Under the pieces are notes generated by a model, which ran no database searches, was not told the DNA's origin, and saw nothing but the letters and a program-made list of their open reading frames with translations. A stretch of DNA of 64,000 bases from CAWANF01 sp963783355 (lineage in GTDB: Bacteria; Bacteroidota; Rhodothermia; Balneolales; DATFMH01), in assembly GCA_963783355.1 (NCBI GenBank), contig CAWANF010000012.1, forward strand, positions 186,001-250,000, in the 5' to 3' direction. This document shows, one piece after another, positions 43,827 through 54,072 of this stretch; the first letter of the stretch is position 1; each line of letters opens with the position of its first letter. A program made the position numbers and the translations under genes.

Positions 43827-46592
43827 ATGATACGTTGGCAAGGACTCGATATTGAGGCAGAAGGAAGTGGTATATCAAAACCATTAAGTGAACAGGTTAA
43901 TCTTTTAGGTACCCTCCTGGGCCATGCAATACGAAAGCAGTCCGGTGAAGAAACATTTCAGCAGGTAGAAGAATTACGCAGCCTTTGCAAGCTCGCAAGA
44001 GAAAAAGGCGAAATTGAATATCGCCAGAAAGTAGTCGATACCTTAAAAAAGATGGATTTGAATCAACTGGTTTGGTTGATTCGGGCATACACTGGTTTCT
44101 TTCATCTCGTCAACAAAGCCGAACAGCTGGAAATCACGCGCATTAATCGCGAACGGACAATCCATGCCAATCCCGATGAAAGCCGCTCAGAATCTATCCT
44201 GGAAGCCGTAAATCAGTTAAATAAAAAGGGCTATAGTTCTGAGCAGGTTATTGAATTATTTTCGCGGCTGGACGTTCAGCCGACCCTGACCGCACACCCG
44301 ACAGAAGCCCGCAGGCGCAGTATACTTTACAAGCAACAATCCATTTCAAAATTACTTAAACAATTACGCTACAAAGATTTGGCAATTGACGAACGGGATG
44401 GTATTTATAATGAGTTATACCATATGATTCAATTGATGCTGGCCACTGATGAATTGCGTCCGCAGCGTTTAAGTGTCAAAGATGAAATCCAGCACGGGTT
44501 GTATTTCTGTAAAACGACATTGTGGGATGTCGTTCCGCAAATTTATGGCGATGTAAAAAATGCCATCGAGCATTTTTATAATGAATATCCGGATTTACCA
44601 ACGATCCTGAGATATCGTTCATGGATTGGAGGCGACCGTGATGGGAATCCCTATGTCACTCCTGAAATCACCCAATACACATTGAACGAGCATCGCAGTG
44701 CCGTACTAAATTTATATCGGGATGAATTACGTCAGCTGCACAGAGACCTGAGTGTTTCCAGCCGGTATGTTCCCCTGCCGGATTGGTGGACTGAATCCGC
44801 CGGTGAAGAAATTGCGTTTACCGAGGAGCCATTCAGGGCTAAAATCGTCACTATGATTCAAAAGATGGACAAACTTATCAATCAAATTGATAATCCATCT
44901 ATCTCGGTTGATTATACACTGGATGATTTCAAAAAGGATTTATCTGAGATAAAAGAGGCGCTTATCTTTGCCGGAATGAATGACATTGCCGAACGCGGAC
45001 GACTGAGTGACCTGCTCATCCGGGTTAATACGTTTGGTTTTCATTTCGCTTCCATCGACATCCGCCAGCATAGCGGTGTTCACGAAGGTGCTGTATCCGA
45101 ATTGCTTAAAAAAGCGGGCATTACTGAAAATTATGCTGATCTCGATGAAGAAGAACGCTTAAAAATCCTGACCAGTGAACTAAACAATCCACGTCCTCTT
45201 TTACACCGTGACGCCAAGGTCAGTGAAAGCACGCGAACCTTGCTGGACACCTTCGAGGTTATTCGTAAAGCAGTAGAACAGGATCCTAATAGTATCCAGT
45301 CGTACATCATCAGTATGACGCACGAAATCAGCGATATGCTGGAGGTGCTCTTACTCGCTAAAGAAGTGGGCATTTGGATTAACAGAAACGGTGATACTAT
45401 CAGCCCGATTGACATTGTCCCCTTATTTGAAACTATAGACGACCTCGAACGTGGTGCTTCATTACTTGAAAAGCTTTTTGACAACCCGGTATATAAAATA
45501 CAATTAAACGCACGCGATCATTTCCAGGAAATCATGCTGGGATATTCCGACAGCAACAAAGACGGCGGATACTGGATGGCGAACTGGGCACTGCACAAAG
45601 CTCAGCGAACTTTAAGCGAAACCTGCCGTAAATATGATATTTCTTTCCGTTTGTTTCACGGACGTGGCGGAACCGTTGGCCGTGGCGGCGGCCGAGCCAA
45701 CCAGGCTATCTCGGCTATGCCGGCATCCTGCCACAATGGTAAAATCCGGTTTACGGAACAGGGCGAAGTCATCACATTTCGATATGCCCTGCCGGCTATT
45801 GCACACCGGCACCTGGAACAGATCATGAATGCCATGATCCTGTCCACAGCAAATGCTGATCAAAAACGAAAAGATACTGCCATCAGCCCCACTGTGGAAT
45901 CGGCCGATTTGATGGAAGAAATTGCACAGGAATCGATGGACAAATATCGTTCTCTTATCGATCACCCCGATTTTTGGAAGTTTTACTCATCCGTCACGCC
46001 AATCAGGCATATCAGTAACTTACATATTGCCTCACGGCCGGTATCCCGGGCTAAGGGAAATGATCTCAATCTGGAATCTATGCGTGCTATTCCATGGAAT
46101 TTTGCATGGACCCAAACTCGCTATAATGTCCCGGGCTGGTTTGGAATAGGACAGGCCATCGGTAAAAAAGCAGATAAACCAGAAGTGCTTGAAAAGTTGA
46201 GAGAATTGTACCGCGAATGGCCATTTTTCCAGGCTGTTTTAAACAATGCACAACGGGAAATGGCGCGAAGTGAACTTTCTATCGCTCAACAATATGTGAA
46301 TGGCCTTGCACCCAAAGGAATTCATGATTTCGATCAGACCATACGAAGTGATTTTGAACAGGCCAAAAAGGCCATTCTGTCTATAACTGAGTTCAAGGAC
46401 TTGCTCGATAACAGTCCGGTCATTCAAAAATCCATACGATTGAGAAATCCCTACACGGATGTGTTGAACCTGATCCAAACGGAGCTTTTATCGCGCTGGG
46501 GTAAAGAGCATCAGGAAATCAATAAGGAAATTGGACGTGGCATCCTGTTGAGCCTGAACGGCCTTGCCGCTGCCATGCAAAGCACAGGATAA
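43827..46592 (+). CDS. ppc: Phosphoenolpyruvate carboxylase
   Basis: Carboxylates PEP to oxaloacetate, refilling the TCA cycle. 921 residues, full length for the bacterial type. Catalytic signatures are TAHPTEARRR with H157, RYRSWIGGDRDGNP, MLGYSDSNKDGGYW and LFHGRGGTVGRGGG, followed by RNPYTDVLN near the end. The C-terminus is QSTG, against the usual (Q/R)NTG that completes the active site. The THUMP methyltransferase gene follows 22 nt on. Confidence 0.96.
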   Translation: MIRWQGLDIEAEGSGISKPLSEQVNLLGTLLGHAIRKQSGEETFQQVEELRSLCKLAREKGEIEYRQKVVDTLKKMDLNQLVWLIRAYTGFFHLVNKAEQLEITRINRERTIHANPDESRSESILEAVNQLNKKGYSSEQVIELFSRLDVQPTLTAHPTEARRRSILYKQQSISKLLKQLRYKDLAIDERDGIYNELYHMIQLMLATDELRPQRLSVKDEIQHGLYFCKTTLWDVVPQIYGDVKNAIEHFYNEYPDLPTILRYRSWIGGDRDGNPYVTPEITQYTLNEHRSAVLNLYRDELRQLHRDLSVSSRYVPLPDWWTESAGEEIAFTEEPFRAKIVTMIQKMDKLINQIDNPSISVDYTLDDFKKDLSEIKEALIFAGMNDIAERGRLSDLLIRVNTFGFHFASIDIRQHSGVHEGAVSELLKKAGITENYADLDEEERLKILTSELNNPRPLLHRDAKVSESTRTLLDTFEVIRKAVEQDPNSIQSYIISMTHEISDMLEVLLLAKEVGIWINRNGDTISPIDIVPLFETIDDLERGASLLEKLFDNPVYKIQLNARDHFQEIMLGYSDSNKDGGYWMANWALHKAQRTLSETCRKYDISFRLFHGRGGTVGRGGGRANQAISAMPASCHNGKIRFTEQGEVITFRYALPAIAHRHLEQIMNAMILSTANADQKRKDTAISPTVESADLMEEIAQESMDKYRSLIDHPDFWKFYSSVTPIRHISNLHIASRPVSRAKGNDLNLESMRAIPWNFAWTQTRYNVPGWFGIGQAIGKKADKPEVLEKLRELYREWPFFQAVLNNAQREMARSELSIAQQYVNGLAPKGIHDFDQTIRSDFEQAKKAILSITEFKDLLDNSPVIQKSIRLRNPYTDVLNLIQTELLSRWGKEHQEINKEIGRGILLSLNGLAAAMQSTG

Positions 46593-46614
46593 ACATCATC
46601 ATCATTCAAACTTT

Positions 46615-47784
46615 GTGAGTTCCATTAAATTCAATATGGTTGCGAGGACGCTGTTCGGACTGGAACAGGTCCTTGCCGATGAGTTACGTACTTTAGGAGC
46701 CGAACAAATTCAGGTTTTAAATCGTGCCGTTCAATTCAGTGGTGACATGGCCCTGATGTACGAAGCGAATTTATGCCTGCGCTCGGCATTAAGTATTTTG
46801 TGTCCATTAGTCACTTTCAAGGCAACCAACGAGGATATTTTATATCTGAAAATCAGGGATATTAACTGGCGTCAATTCCTGAATGCCGACAGTACGTTCG
46901 CTATCGATACATCAGTTCATTCTGCTTACTTCACTCATTCCCACTATGTCGCATTACGGGCGAAAGATGCTATAGTGGATCAATTCCGGGAAGAAACGGG
47001 GATCCGTCCATCGGTAAATGTTGATGATCCTGATTTACAACTCAACCTACATATTTCCAACGATACCTGTACCCTTTCCCTCGACAGTTCCGGAGACTCT
47101 CTGCATCGCCGTGGTTACCGAAAAGGAACCAATATAGCTCCGTTAAATGAAGTTTTAGCGGCAGGAATGGTATTATTATCCGGCTGGGATGGGAAAAGTC
47201 ATTTTATCGACCCGATGTGCGGTTCGGGGACTATTGTTATTGAAGCGGCCCTTTTTGCTTTGAATATTCCGCCGGGCACCTTAAGGGAAAAATTCGGTTT
47301 TATGAATTGGAAAACGTTTGATCCCGCATTATGGAAACAGATTGAAAATAAATGTATATCCAGGATCAGAACTTCCGGCTTCGAATTTATCGCTTCTGAC
47401 ATTTCAGGAAAATCACTCAATTTAGCCAAAGATAATATTGAGGCAGCGGGCCTGACCGGTAAAATCAAAATGATTAAAAAACCTTTTCAGGAATTGTTGC
47501 CTCCCCGCTCTGATAAAGGTGGTATTATTATTATGAATCCTCCTTATGGGGAACGAATGCAAAAACAAGCAATCGATGACTTTTACAAGAGTATCGGAGA
47601 TCAACTAAAAAGCCATTACCAAGGCTATAAAGCATGGATAATCAGTTCAAATAACAATGCCCTCAAACGAATCGGACTTCATGCCTCAAAAAGAATCACT
47701 CTTTATAATGGCCCGCTGGAATGCAAATTCCAAAAATATGAATTGTACGAGGGAAGTAAAAAACGAAACCGGTATAAGCATTAA
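46615..47784 (+). CDS. THUMP-domain RNA methyltransferase (RlmL/Trm14-type)
   Basis: About 390 residues. The N-terminus MVARTLFGLEQVLADELRTLGA is the ferredoxin-like and THUMP entry of the family; the Rossmann-fold methyltransferase follows, with DPMCGSGTIVIEAAL (SAM-binding) and MNPPYGERM (the NPPY motif for base-amino methylation). Members make N2-methylguanosine in 23S rRNA or tRNA. The frame opens at 46564 inside ppc. I prefer the GTG at 46615 because homologues carry a few residues before MVA, but the ATG at 46636 is possible. Neither has a clear ribosome binding site. Confidence 0.88.
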   Translation: MSSIKFNMVARTLFGLEQVLADELRTLGAEQIQVLNRAVQFSGDMALMYEANLCLRSALSILCPLVTFKATNEDILYLKIRDINWRQFLNADSTFAIDTSVHSAYFTHSHYVALRAKDAIVDQFREETGIRPSVNVDDPDLQLNLHISNDTCTLSLDSSGDSLHRRGYRKGTNIAPLNEVLAAGMVLLSGWDGKSHFIDPMCGSGTIVIEAALFALNIPPGTLREKFGFMNWKTFDPALWKQIENKCISRIRTSGFEFIASDISGKSLNLAKDNIEAAGLTGKIKMIKKPFQELLPPRSDKGGIIIMNPPYGERMQKQAIDDFYKSIGDQLKSHYQGYKAWIISSNNNALKRIGLHASKRITLYNGPLECKFQKYELYEGSKKRNRYKH

Positions 47785-48064
47785 GTTACCGGCCGTATTC
47801 AATGGATTCTGAATCAATTTCAATCAGTCCTGTTTTTCCCGGCTTATAATATTCCTCTTGAAGCTTATTTGTAATTATGAGTAATAACAAAACTTTGTTT
47901 ACACCTTATTCCGTACTCCGTTTTCCGCATTCCATTCTTCTTAAAATCACAATTTTTGGACAACTTTCATCAAAAAAAGGATAGCTATATCCGGTTTCAT
48001 TTGATATGTTTCTATTGAGAGGTATAAAATACGTTCATTAAGCTGTCAGAAGGGAGAATGCCGC

Positions 48065-49150
48065 ATGAGAAGCATTATCAAAAACAGTATACTGATTATT
48101 CTTGGACTTATAGTTCTTGGCTTGGTTATTATTGCACTGGAAAATTTACGGGAAGCTCACTCCCGAAATAGAAAATACGAGGCAAAAACCCTCAGCAAAA
48201 CGGAAAAAGGCCTGATCGATGAAGCAATGTGGTTAAAGAGCGTCCGTGGCAACCAGGTCTGGCCAAAATTATCGGAAACGAATATTCCTGTCATACTATT
48301 TAACGACCGTTACGAATTCCTTGTTGGCATGGATAATCCACCTTCAGCATGGACCCAAGTAGAAAATAATACGATAAACGGAAGTATTTATTACAGAAAA
48401 CCAGTAAGCAATCCACAGGCTTTTGCCGTTTTGGTCGGTGACAAATGGGCAGGCAGCCTTGGAACACCAAATCGGATGAACAGGGAATATTATTTGGGTA
48501 TTCGAAGCAAGTTACCCCCCGTAATCGCCCAACTTTTCCCGTATCAGTATGCAACGGTAACACCGGATATGCATGTTGTGGGAATTCTTCACGAAGTTTT
48601 TCATGCCTTCCAGGCAACTGAATCACCGGATCACTTTTCAAATGCTAACGAAAGCTACGCTGCTGAAAAAGACTATCCATATTCCGACAACAACCTTAAT
48701 ACATTATGGAACATGGAGGGATATTATTTATGGAAAGCTTTAGAAGAAGAACAACCCGATTCGGTTCGCGCAAATGTTAAAAAATTCCTGGCAATCCGCC
48801 AGGATCGCCGAATTCAGGGAAAATTAAGTAATCCTCAAATTAATTTTGAACGGGAAACAGAATGGCTCGAGGGCCTCGCAAAATATAGTGAGTACCGATT
48901 CTACGAACTGGCGGCTGTCCGACGTAATAAACCGATACTGGTTCATTACCGAAAAACAATTCCACAACAAATCCACGATTTTAGCACGTTAAAATCAAAA
49001 TTGGGTAACAAGCATTCTGATTACCGGTTTTATATCAGCGGGATGGCACAAGCCAAAATCCTGGACAAACTGATCCCAGATTGGAAAACCACTGCATTTG
49101 ACGATACCACTTCCCTCGAAAACTTATTGCAGAAAGCGGTCTATCAATAA
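48065..49150 (+). CDS. Membrane-anchored HExxH protein, gluzincin-like
   Basis: 361 residues: one N-terminal membrane helix (about 5-25), the rest periplasmic or extracellular. A zinc-peptidase motif HEVFH lies at 176-180. At 265-275 the chain reads TEWLEGLAKYSEY, with E269 in the EGxAxYxE pattern that supplies the third zinc ligand in several gluzincin families. I do not recognise the family. The preceding 280 nt are without a gene. The start has a short GGGAG-type sequence 8 nt upstream. The DUF4405 gene begins 28 nt past its stop. Confidence 0.6.
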   Translation: MRSIIKNSILIILGLIVLGLVIIALENLREAHSRNRKYEAKTLSKTEKGLIDEAMWLKSVRGNQVWPKLSETNIPVILFNDRYEFLVGMDNPPSAWTQVENNTINGSIYYRKPVSNPQAFAVLVGDKWAGSLGTPNRMNREYYLGIRSKLPPVIAQLFPYQYATVTPDMHVVGILHEVFHAFQATESPDHFSNANESYAAEKDYPYSDNNLNTLWNMEGYYLWKALEEEQPDSVRANVKKFLAIRQDRRIQGKLSNPQINFERETEWLEGLAKYSEYRFYELAAVRRNKPILVHYRKTIPQQIHDFSTLKSKLGNKHSDYRFYISGMAQAKILDKLIPDWKTTAFDDTTSLENLLQKAVYQ

Positions 49151-49178
49151 ATTTCTATTCCTTTTGATCCCGGATATT

Positions 49179-49643
49179 ATGAAAGTCAAAAAGCCAGCAC
49201 TAAACTTTATTATCGATTCAATCGCATTCGGAATCTTTGTGTTCCTGGCAGCCAGTGGCATACTGATGCAATATATCCTGCCCCCCGGTACGGGACGTAT
49301 TTATACCATCTGGAGTCTAAATCGGCACGATTGGGGAACCATTCATTTCTGGATTGCCATATTTTTTTTAGCAACCCTTTCATTACATATCATTTTTCAC
49401 TGGGACTGGATTGTCTGTCGTTTAAAAGGGCGTAATTGTGATGATAAAACTACACGAATCAGGGTATTAATTGGAATTTTTGCCCTGATAGCATTAGTGG
49501 CACTGGCGCTTGCCCCCATTTTTAGTTCAGTTCAAAAAGCTTCACCCGGATTGCACCGGCGTACTTCAATGAATATGACCCTTCCTAAAAAAGTTACTCC
49601 TTCCATCTCGGTAAAATCCATCCTTATCATTCAGCTAACATAA
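49179..49643 (+). CDS. DUF4405 membrane protein
   Basis: 154 residues from the ATG at 49179. About three membrane helices (NFIIDSIAFGIFVFLAASGI, HDWGTIHFWIAIFFLATLSLHIIFHW, IRVLIGIFALIALVALALA). The pattern HDWGxIHFWIAxxFxxxLxLHxxxHWxWI is diagnostic of DUF4405, whose paired His residues inside helices suggest heme b binding, as in cytochrome b561-like proteins. The tail (HRRTSMNMTLPKKV) is odd and may hide a frameshift near the end. Same direction as the HExxH gene. Confidence 0.8.
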   Translation: MKVKKPALNFIIDSIAFGIFVFLAASGILMQYILPPGTGRIYTIWSLNRHDWGTIHFWIAIFFLATLSLHIIFHWDWIVCRLKGRNCDDKTTRIRVLIGIFALIALVALALAPIFSSVQKASPGLHRRTSMNMTLPKKVTPSISVKSILIIQLT

Positions 49644-49760
49644 TATTATTCAATTCAGTCGGACTGTTATCCGGTTTCTCAAAAAACAATAAAGTTTTTT
49701 TCATAACTTCGTTACGTTATCCGACGTTTGATTCTATAAATCGTAGCTGAATTTTTATTT

Positions 49761-50456
49761 ATGCATAAAAATCCACATAAAGAACATCATTTCATGGCCA
49801 GCGAAACGGTACGTGATATCGTTATCGGCATGTCCGATGGCCTCACTGTGCCTTTTGCCCTCGCCGCCGGTTTGTCCGGAGCTGTTGTATCTTCAGTCAT
49901 TATCATCACAGCCGGCTTAGCTGAAATAGCTGCAGGTTCAATAGCAATGGGGCTGGGTGGTTATCTCGCTGCAAAAAGTGACTCGGAACATTATACCAGT
50001 GAAAAAGCCCGTGAAGAAAGAGAAGTGCTTGAAAAGCCAGACGATGAAAAAGAAGAGGTCGCAATGATCTTCCGTTCTTACGGACTTACCGAAGAGGAAG
50101 TGACTCCGGTCGTTGAAAAAATGAGTCAAAATCCTCCCATGTGGGTCGATTTTATGATGCGATACGAATTGGGCCTGGAAGAACCCAATCCCAAACGTGC
50201 TTTTCAGAGTGCCATCACCATTGCTTTTTCGTACATTGCCGGAGGTTTAATTCCATTGAGTCCGTACATGATAGTCGCACATGCCAGAATGGCTTTGGTG
50301 TTTTCTGTTATCGTTACCTTGTTCGCCTTATTGGTTTTTGGATATATCAAAGGACGTTTTACCGGAACCAAACAATGGCGTTCAGCTATAGAAACAATGT
50401 TTATCGGTGGAATCGCAGCAACTGCGGCATTTGCCATCGCTCACGCTATTTCCTAA
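49761..50456 (+). CDS. VIT1/CCC1-family iron/manganese transporter
   Basis: 231 residues with five membrane helices. Helix 1 has RDIVIGMSDGLTVPFALAAGLSG with the family's Asp, and helix 2 has AEIAAGSIAMGLGGYLAAKSD. A cytosolic metal-binding loop of about 60 residues rich in Glu and Asp lies between helices 2 and 3, as in plant VIT1. Helix 3 (TIAFSYIAGGLIPLSPY) and the last two follow. Exports or stores Fe2+ or Mn2+. An ATG at 49794 is a possible shorter start. galE follows 32 nt later. Confidence 0.9.
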   Translation: MHKNPHKEHHFMASETVRDIVIGMSDGLTVPFALAAGLSGAVVSSVIIITAGLAEIAAGSIAMGLGGYLAAKSDSEHYTSEKAREEREVLEKPDDEKEEVAMIFRSYGLTEEEVTPVVEKMSQNPPMWVDFMMRYELGLEEPNPKRAFQSAITIAFSYIAGGLIPLSPYMIVAHARMALVFSVIVTLFALLVFGYIKGRFTGTKQWRSAIETMFIGGIAATAAFAIAHAIS

Positions 50457-50488
50457 ATAAAATTTACAAACATTATTAGAGAATAAAG

Positions 50489-51499
50489 ATGAACGTTTTA
50501 GTCACCGGAGGTGCCGGATATATTGGAAGCCACACTTGTGTGGAACTGCTGAATGCCGGCCATAATATTGTCGTTGTTGATAATCTGTTCAACAGCAAAG
50601 AAGAATCATTAAAGAGAGTGGAAGAATTGACCGGTAAGTCTTTGACATTTTATAAAGTGGATTTACTTGATCGGGAAGCCCTCGATGATGTGTTTGAAAA
50701 TAATGATATCGATGCGGTCATCCATTTTGCAGGATTAAAAGCCGTTGGAGAATCGGTGTCTATCCCACTTCGTTATTATCATAATAATATCACCGGGACT
50801 CTGATCTTGTGTGAAGTCATGATTAAGCACAATGTAAAAAAAATTGTATTCAGTTCTTCTGCAACGGTTTACGGAGATCCTCATAAGGTCCCTATCACCG
50901 AAGATTTTCCTTTGTCAGCCACCAATCCCTACGGAAGTACCAAATTGATGATTGAAGATATTCTTCGCGATGTGTATGTCTCAGACAACGCATGGGACAT
51001 CGCTATTCTGCGGTATTTCAATCCTGTTGGAGCTCATTCAAGTGGACGTATCGGTGAAGATCCCAATGGTATTCCAAATAATCTGTTGCCTTACATTTCA
51101 CAGGTTGCCGTAGGAAAATTGAATCAATTATCTGTATTTGGAAATGATTATCCGACATCCGACGGAACCGGTGTTCGTGATTATATCCATGTTGTTGATT
51201 TAGCAATCGGCCATTTAAAAGCGCTTGAGGTATTGGATGGCAAACATGGCGTACAGTCCTATAATCTGGGAACCGGGAAAGGTTATTCCGTACTCGATAT
51301 GGTCAAAGCCTTTGAGAAAGCATCCGGCAAGCCTGTCCCTTATAAAATTGTAGATCGCCGTCCGGGTGATATCGCTGCCTGCTATGCCGATCCGGCAAAA
51401 GCCAAGAAAGAGCTGGGCTGGTCAGCCGAAAAGAATATTGACGACATGTGCAAGGATGCCTGGAACTGGCAATCCAACAATCCGAATGGTTATGAATAA
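50489..51499 (+). CDS. galE: UDP-glucose 4-epimerase
   Basis: Interconverts UDP-glucose and UDP-galactose with bound NAD+, in the cytosol. 336 residues of the extended SDR fold: TGGAGYIGSHT at the N-terminus, SSSATVYG and NPYGSTK with the catalytic Ser and Tyr-xxx-Lys, then RYFNPVGAH and GVRDYIHVVDLA for sugar binding. GAGAATAAAG precedes the ATG. The cupin-5 gene overlaps its last 8 nt, so they are coupled. The product could feed envelope glycans. Confidence 0.95.
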   Translation: MNVLVTGGAGYIGSHTCVELLNAGHNIVVVDNLFNSKEESLKRVEELTGKSLTFYKVDLLDREALDDVFENNDIDAVIHFAGLKAVGESVSIPLRYYHNNITGTLILCEVMIKHNVKKIVFSSSATVYGDPHKVPITEDFPLSATNPYGSTKLMIEDILRDVYVSDNAWDIAILRYFNPVGAHSSGRIGEDPNGIPNNLLPYISQVAVGKLNQLSVFGNDYPTSDGTGVRDYIHVVDLAIGHLKALEVLDGKHGVQSYNLGTGKGYSVLDMVKAFEKASGKPVPYKIVDRRPGDIAACYADPAKAKKELGWSAEKNIDDMCKDAWNWQSNNPNGYE

Positions 51500-51983
51500 A
51501 CTTTCCGCAGAGGATTACATCAGTAAATTAGTACTGACGGCTCATCCCGAAGGCGGTTACTTTAAAGAAGTATATCGCACGGACGAAGAAATCCCAAACG
51601 ACTGTTTACCAAAGAGATATGACGGAAGCCGATCCCACATGACTTCCATTTATTTTTTATTAAAATCCGGACAAGTTTCCAGGTTTCATCGTTTAAAATC
51701 GGATGAGACCTGGTATTTTCATGCCGGATGTCCCATCACTATTCATATTATTCAACCGGATGCATCCTATAGACAATTGGTTTTAGGGAAGGATTTTTTA
51801 TTCCAGGCAACCGTAATACGAAATTCGTGGTTTGGCGCAACCATCGAAGAACCGAATTCTTTTGCACTGGTCAGCTGTGCTGTTTCTCCCGGATTCGATT
51901 TTGCCGATTTTGAATTGGCCCAAAAAGAAGATCTTTGCTTGAAATTTCCCCTGCATACTGCAATTATCGAGCGATTGACATAA
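51492..51983 (+). CDS. Cupin-5 (DUF985) family protein
   Basis: 163 residues. The family pattern is LTAHPEGGYFKEVYRTD, SIYFLLKSGQVSRFHRLKSDETWYFHAG and ISWFGA-like NSWFGATIEE, then LVSCAVSPGFDFADFEL. The His and Glu of FHRLKSDE and the later Cys could form a metal site of the cupin barrel. Related proteins include yeast YML079W-like folds; the ligand is unknown. The ATG at 51492 overlaps the galE stop by 8 nt (ATGAATAA); the frame opens further upstream inside galE. Confidence 0.85.
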   Translation: MNKLSAEDYISKLVLTAHPEGGYFKEVYRTDEEIPNDCLPKRYDGSRSHMTSIYFLLKSGQVSRFHRLKSDETWYFHAGCPITIHIIQPDASYRQLVLGKDFLFQATVIRNSWFGATIEEPNSFALVSCAVSPGFDFADFELAQKEDLCLKFPLHTAIIERLT

Positions 51984-52067
51984 TTCATAAATGATAGTTG
52001 CAAGTATGCCTTTCTCTGTATAATGTTTCCGAAGCTGACAACACATTTTAATGCAAATGGGAAAGTT

Positions 52068-53387
52068 ATGGCAGAGCAATCAGATATTTATAATCGTCCG
52101 GAAGAACTCTTACAAAAACTCATACGTTTTGATACAACGAATCCACCGGGAAATGAAAAAGCCTGTATTCATTTCATCGATGAACTGCTGCAACAAGCCG
52201 GATTCCAAACGACCATTCTATCCCGTGATCCCAATCGCCCGAATATCATAGCCAAACTTAAAGGCCAGGGAAATGCACCCGGGGTCTTGCTTTATGGCCA
52301 TGTCGATGTCGTTACAACAACCAATCAGAATTGGACGCACCCTCCTTTCGAGGCGAATATAATCGATGATTACGTTTGGGGGCGCGGCGCACTGGACATG
52401 AAAGGCGGTGTTGCGATGATGCTTGCCGCATTCCTGAAGGCAAAAGCAGAAGGTTTGAAACCAGCCGGTGATATTACGTTGGCGATTGTCAGTGATGAAG
52501 AAGCCGGCGGCGACTTCGGTGCCAAATTTCTGGTAGAAAATCATGCCGATTTATTAAACGGAATACGGTATGCCATCGGCGAGTTTGGAGGTTTTTCCAT
52601 GTATATAGCCGGAAAGAAATTTTATCCAATCCAGGTGGCCGAAAAGAAAATAAGCTGGCTGAAAGCTACGGTATCCGGGCAAGGCGGACACGCTTCGTTT
52701 CCGGTCAGGAACGGGACAATGGCCCGTGCAGCACAAATGCTTTTGCATTTGAATGAAACCCGGCTGCCGGTTCATATCAGCCCTGTAGTAAAGGAAATGT
52801 TTATGACTATAGCCGATAATGTTCCGGAGCCTTTCAGCTCGCAATTACGCCAAATTACGAATCCGGAATTAAGCGATAGCATTGTCGATCATATGGGCCA
52901 ACAGGGAATCATGTTTGAAGCCATGCTGAGAAATACGGCTAATCCGACAATTGTGCGTGGCGGAAATAAAATAAACGTGCTTCCCGGCAAAATAGAGTTC
53001 GAATTCGACGGGCGCCTGCTTCCGGAGTTTACCCCGGACGATCTCATTCGGGAATTGCATGCAATAACGGGCGATGATATTCAGTTCGAACTCGTTCGGC
53101 ACGATGAAGGCTCAAGTATTCCCGATATGGGATGGTTCGACACATTATCTGAAATCCTGCATAATGCGGATCCAAATGGAATTCCCATCCCATTCCTGTT
53201 ACCCGCAGTTACCGATGCCCGCTTCTTCGCCCGGATAGGTATTCAAACCTATGGGTTTTTACCAATGGATCTTCCACAGGATTTCAATTTTCTGGGTACC
53301 ATTCACAATGCGGACGAACGCATTCCTGTTGGCTCGCTCAGTTTTGGCATGAATGCTATTTATTCTGCCCTGCAGAGCATTCATTAA
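52068..53387 (+). CDS. M20-family metallopeptidase (ArgE/DapE/ACY1 type)
   Basis: 439 residues from the ATG at 52068, with GGGAAAG just before it. Zinc-site elements are LYGHVDVV (His, Asp), WGRGALDMKGGVA (bridging Asp) and SDEEAGG (catalytic Glu), followed by the dimerisation lid domain with GQGGHASFP and a final His in GTIHNADERIPV. No signal peptide, so cytosolic. The substrate class (N-acyl-amino acid or peptide) cannot be narrowed from sequence; VRNG and GGNKINVLPG are typical of ACY1-like members. Confidence 0.93.
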   Translation: MAEQSDIYNRPEELLQKLIRFDTTNPPGNEKACIHFIDELLQQAGFQTTILSRDPNRPNIIAKLKGQGNAPGVLLYGHVDVVTTTNQNWTHPPFEANIIDDYVWGRGALDMKGGVAMMLAAFLKAKAEGLKPAGDITLAIVSDEEAGGDFGAKFLVENHADLLNGIRYAIGEFGGFSMYIAGKKFYPIQVAEKKISWLKATVSGQGGHASFPVRNGTMARAAQMLLHLNETRLPVHISPVVKEMFMTIADNVPEPFSSQLRQITNPELSDSIVDHMGQQGIMFEAMLRNTANPTIVRGGNKINVLPGKIEFEFDGRLLPEFTPDDLIRELHAITGDDIQFELVRHDEGSSIPDMGWFDTLSEILHNADPNGIPIPFLLPAVTDARFFARIGIQTYGFLPMDLPQDFNFLGTIHNADERIPVGSLSFGMNAIYSALQSIH

Positions 53388-53484
53388 TCAATAAATCGAA
53401 CCGATTCCAATATTACATATTACTATATCGTTATTTTATTATATTAATTCTGTCCAAACGATTTTGTCCACTGTTTAACGATCC

Positions 53485-54072
53485 ATGAAGTCAAAAAAAA
53501 GTTTAAAAAGAAACCTTATCGAATGGGGCGTGATGATACTCATCCCATTGATATTGTATTTAACGGGAACATTGGGGGAAGTTGTCGGCCATGCCCAACA
53601 AGTCATACTGTGGACCGGATTAATGCAGGCAAATACGGAAATACCGGCCCGGCAAAAACAAGTCGAATACAATATACCTCTAGTGACTGTAGGGGGACAA
53701 CCTGCCAACCTGGGTGATTTCCGTGGGAAAGTTATATTTATGAACTTTTGGGCAACCTGGTGTCCGCCATGTATTGCCGAAATGCCTTTCATAAACAAAT
53801 TATATCAGCAAATAGATAATAAGGACATTGTATTTGTGATGATATCGACAGACGGAAACCTGGAGAAAGTCCGGAATTTTATAAAAAAGAAGGATTTTTC
53901 ATTCCCGGTTTATCTGTTAGACGGTCCACTTCCAAAAGAATTCCACAGCAATGTCATCCCAACAACCTTTATCATATCCAAAGAGGGAACCATTGTCAGC
54001 CGTCATAATGGAATGGCAAATTACGACACCTCCCGTTTTAAGAAATTTTTACAAAAGCTTGCCGTTAAATAA
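53485..54072 (+). CDS. TlpA/ResA-like membrane-anchored thioredoxin
   Basis: 195 residues: one N-terminal helix (about 13-30), then a periplasmic thioredoxin domain. FMNFWATWCPPCIAEMP has the redox C93-P-P-C96 pair, and NVIPTTFIISKEG has the cis-Pro. In related proteins the domain reduces cytochrome c or other envelope thiols. The mature part starts with an unusual 60-residue linker with little hydrophobicity. It is followed by the GH57 gene in the same direction. Confidence 0.9.
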   Translation: MKSKKSLKRNLIEWGVMILIPLILYLTGTLGEVVGHAQQVILWTGLMQANTEIPARQKQVEYNIPLVTVGGQPANLGDFRGKVIFMNFWATWCPPCIAEMPFINKLYQQIDNKDIVFVMISTDGNLEKVRNFIKKKDFSFPVYLLDGPLPKEFHSNVIPTTFIISKEGTIVSRHNGMANYDTSRFKKFLQKLAVK

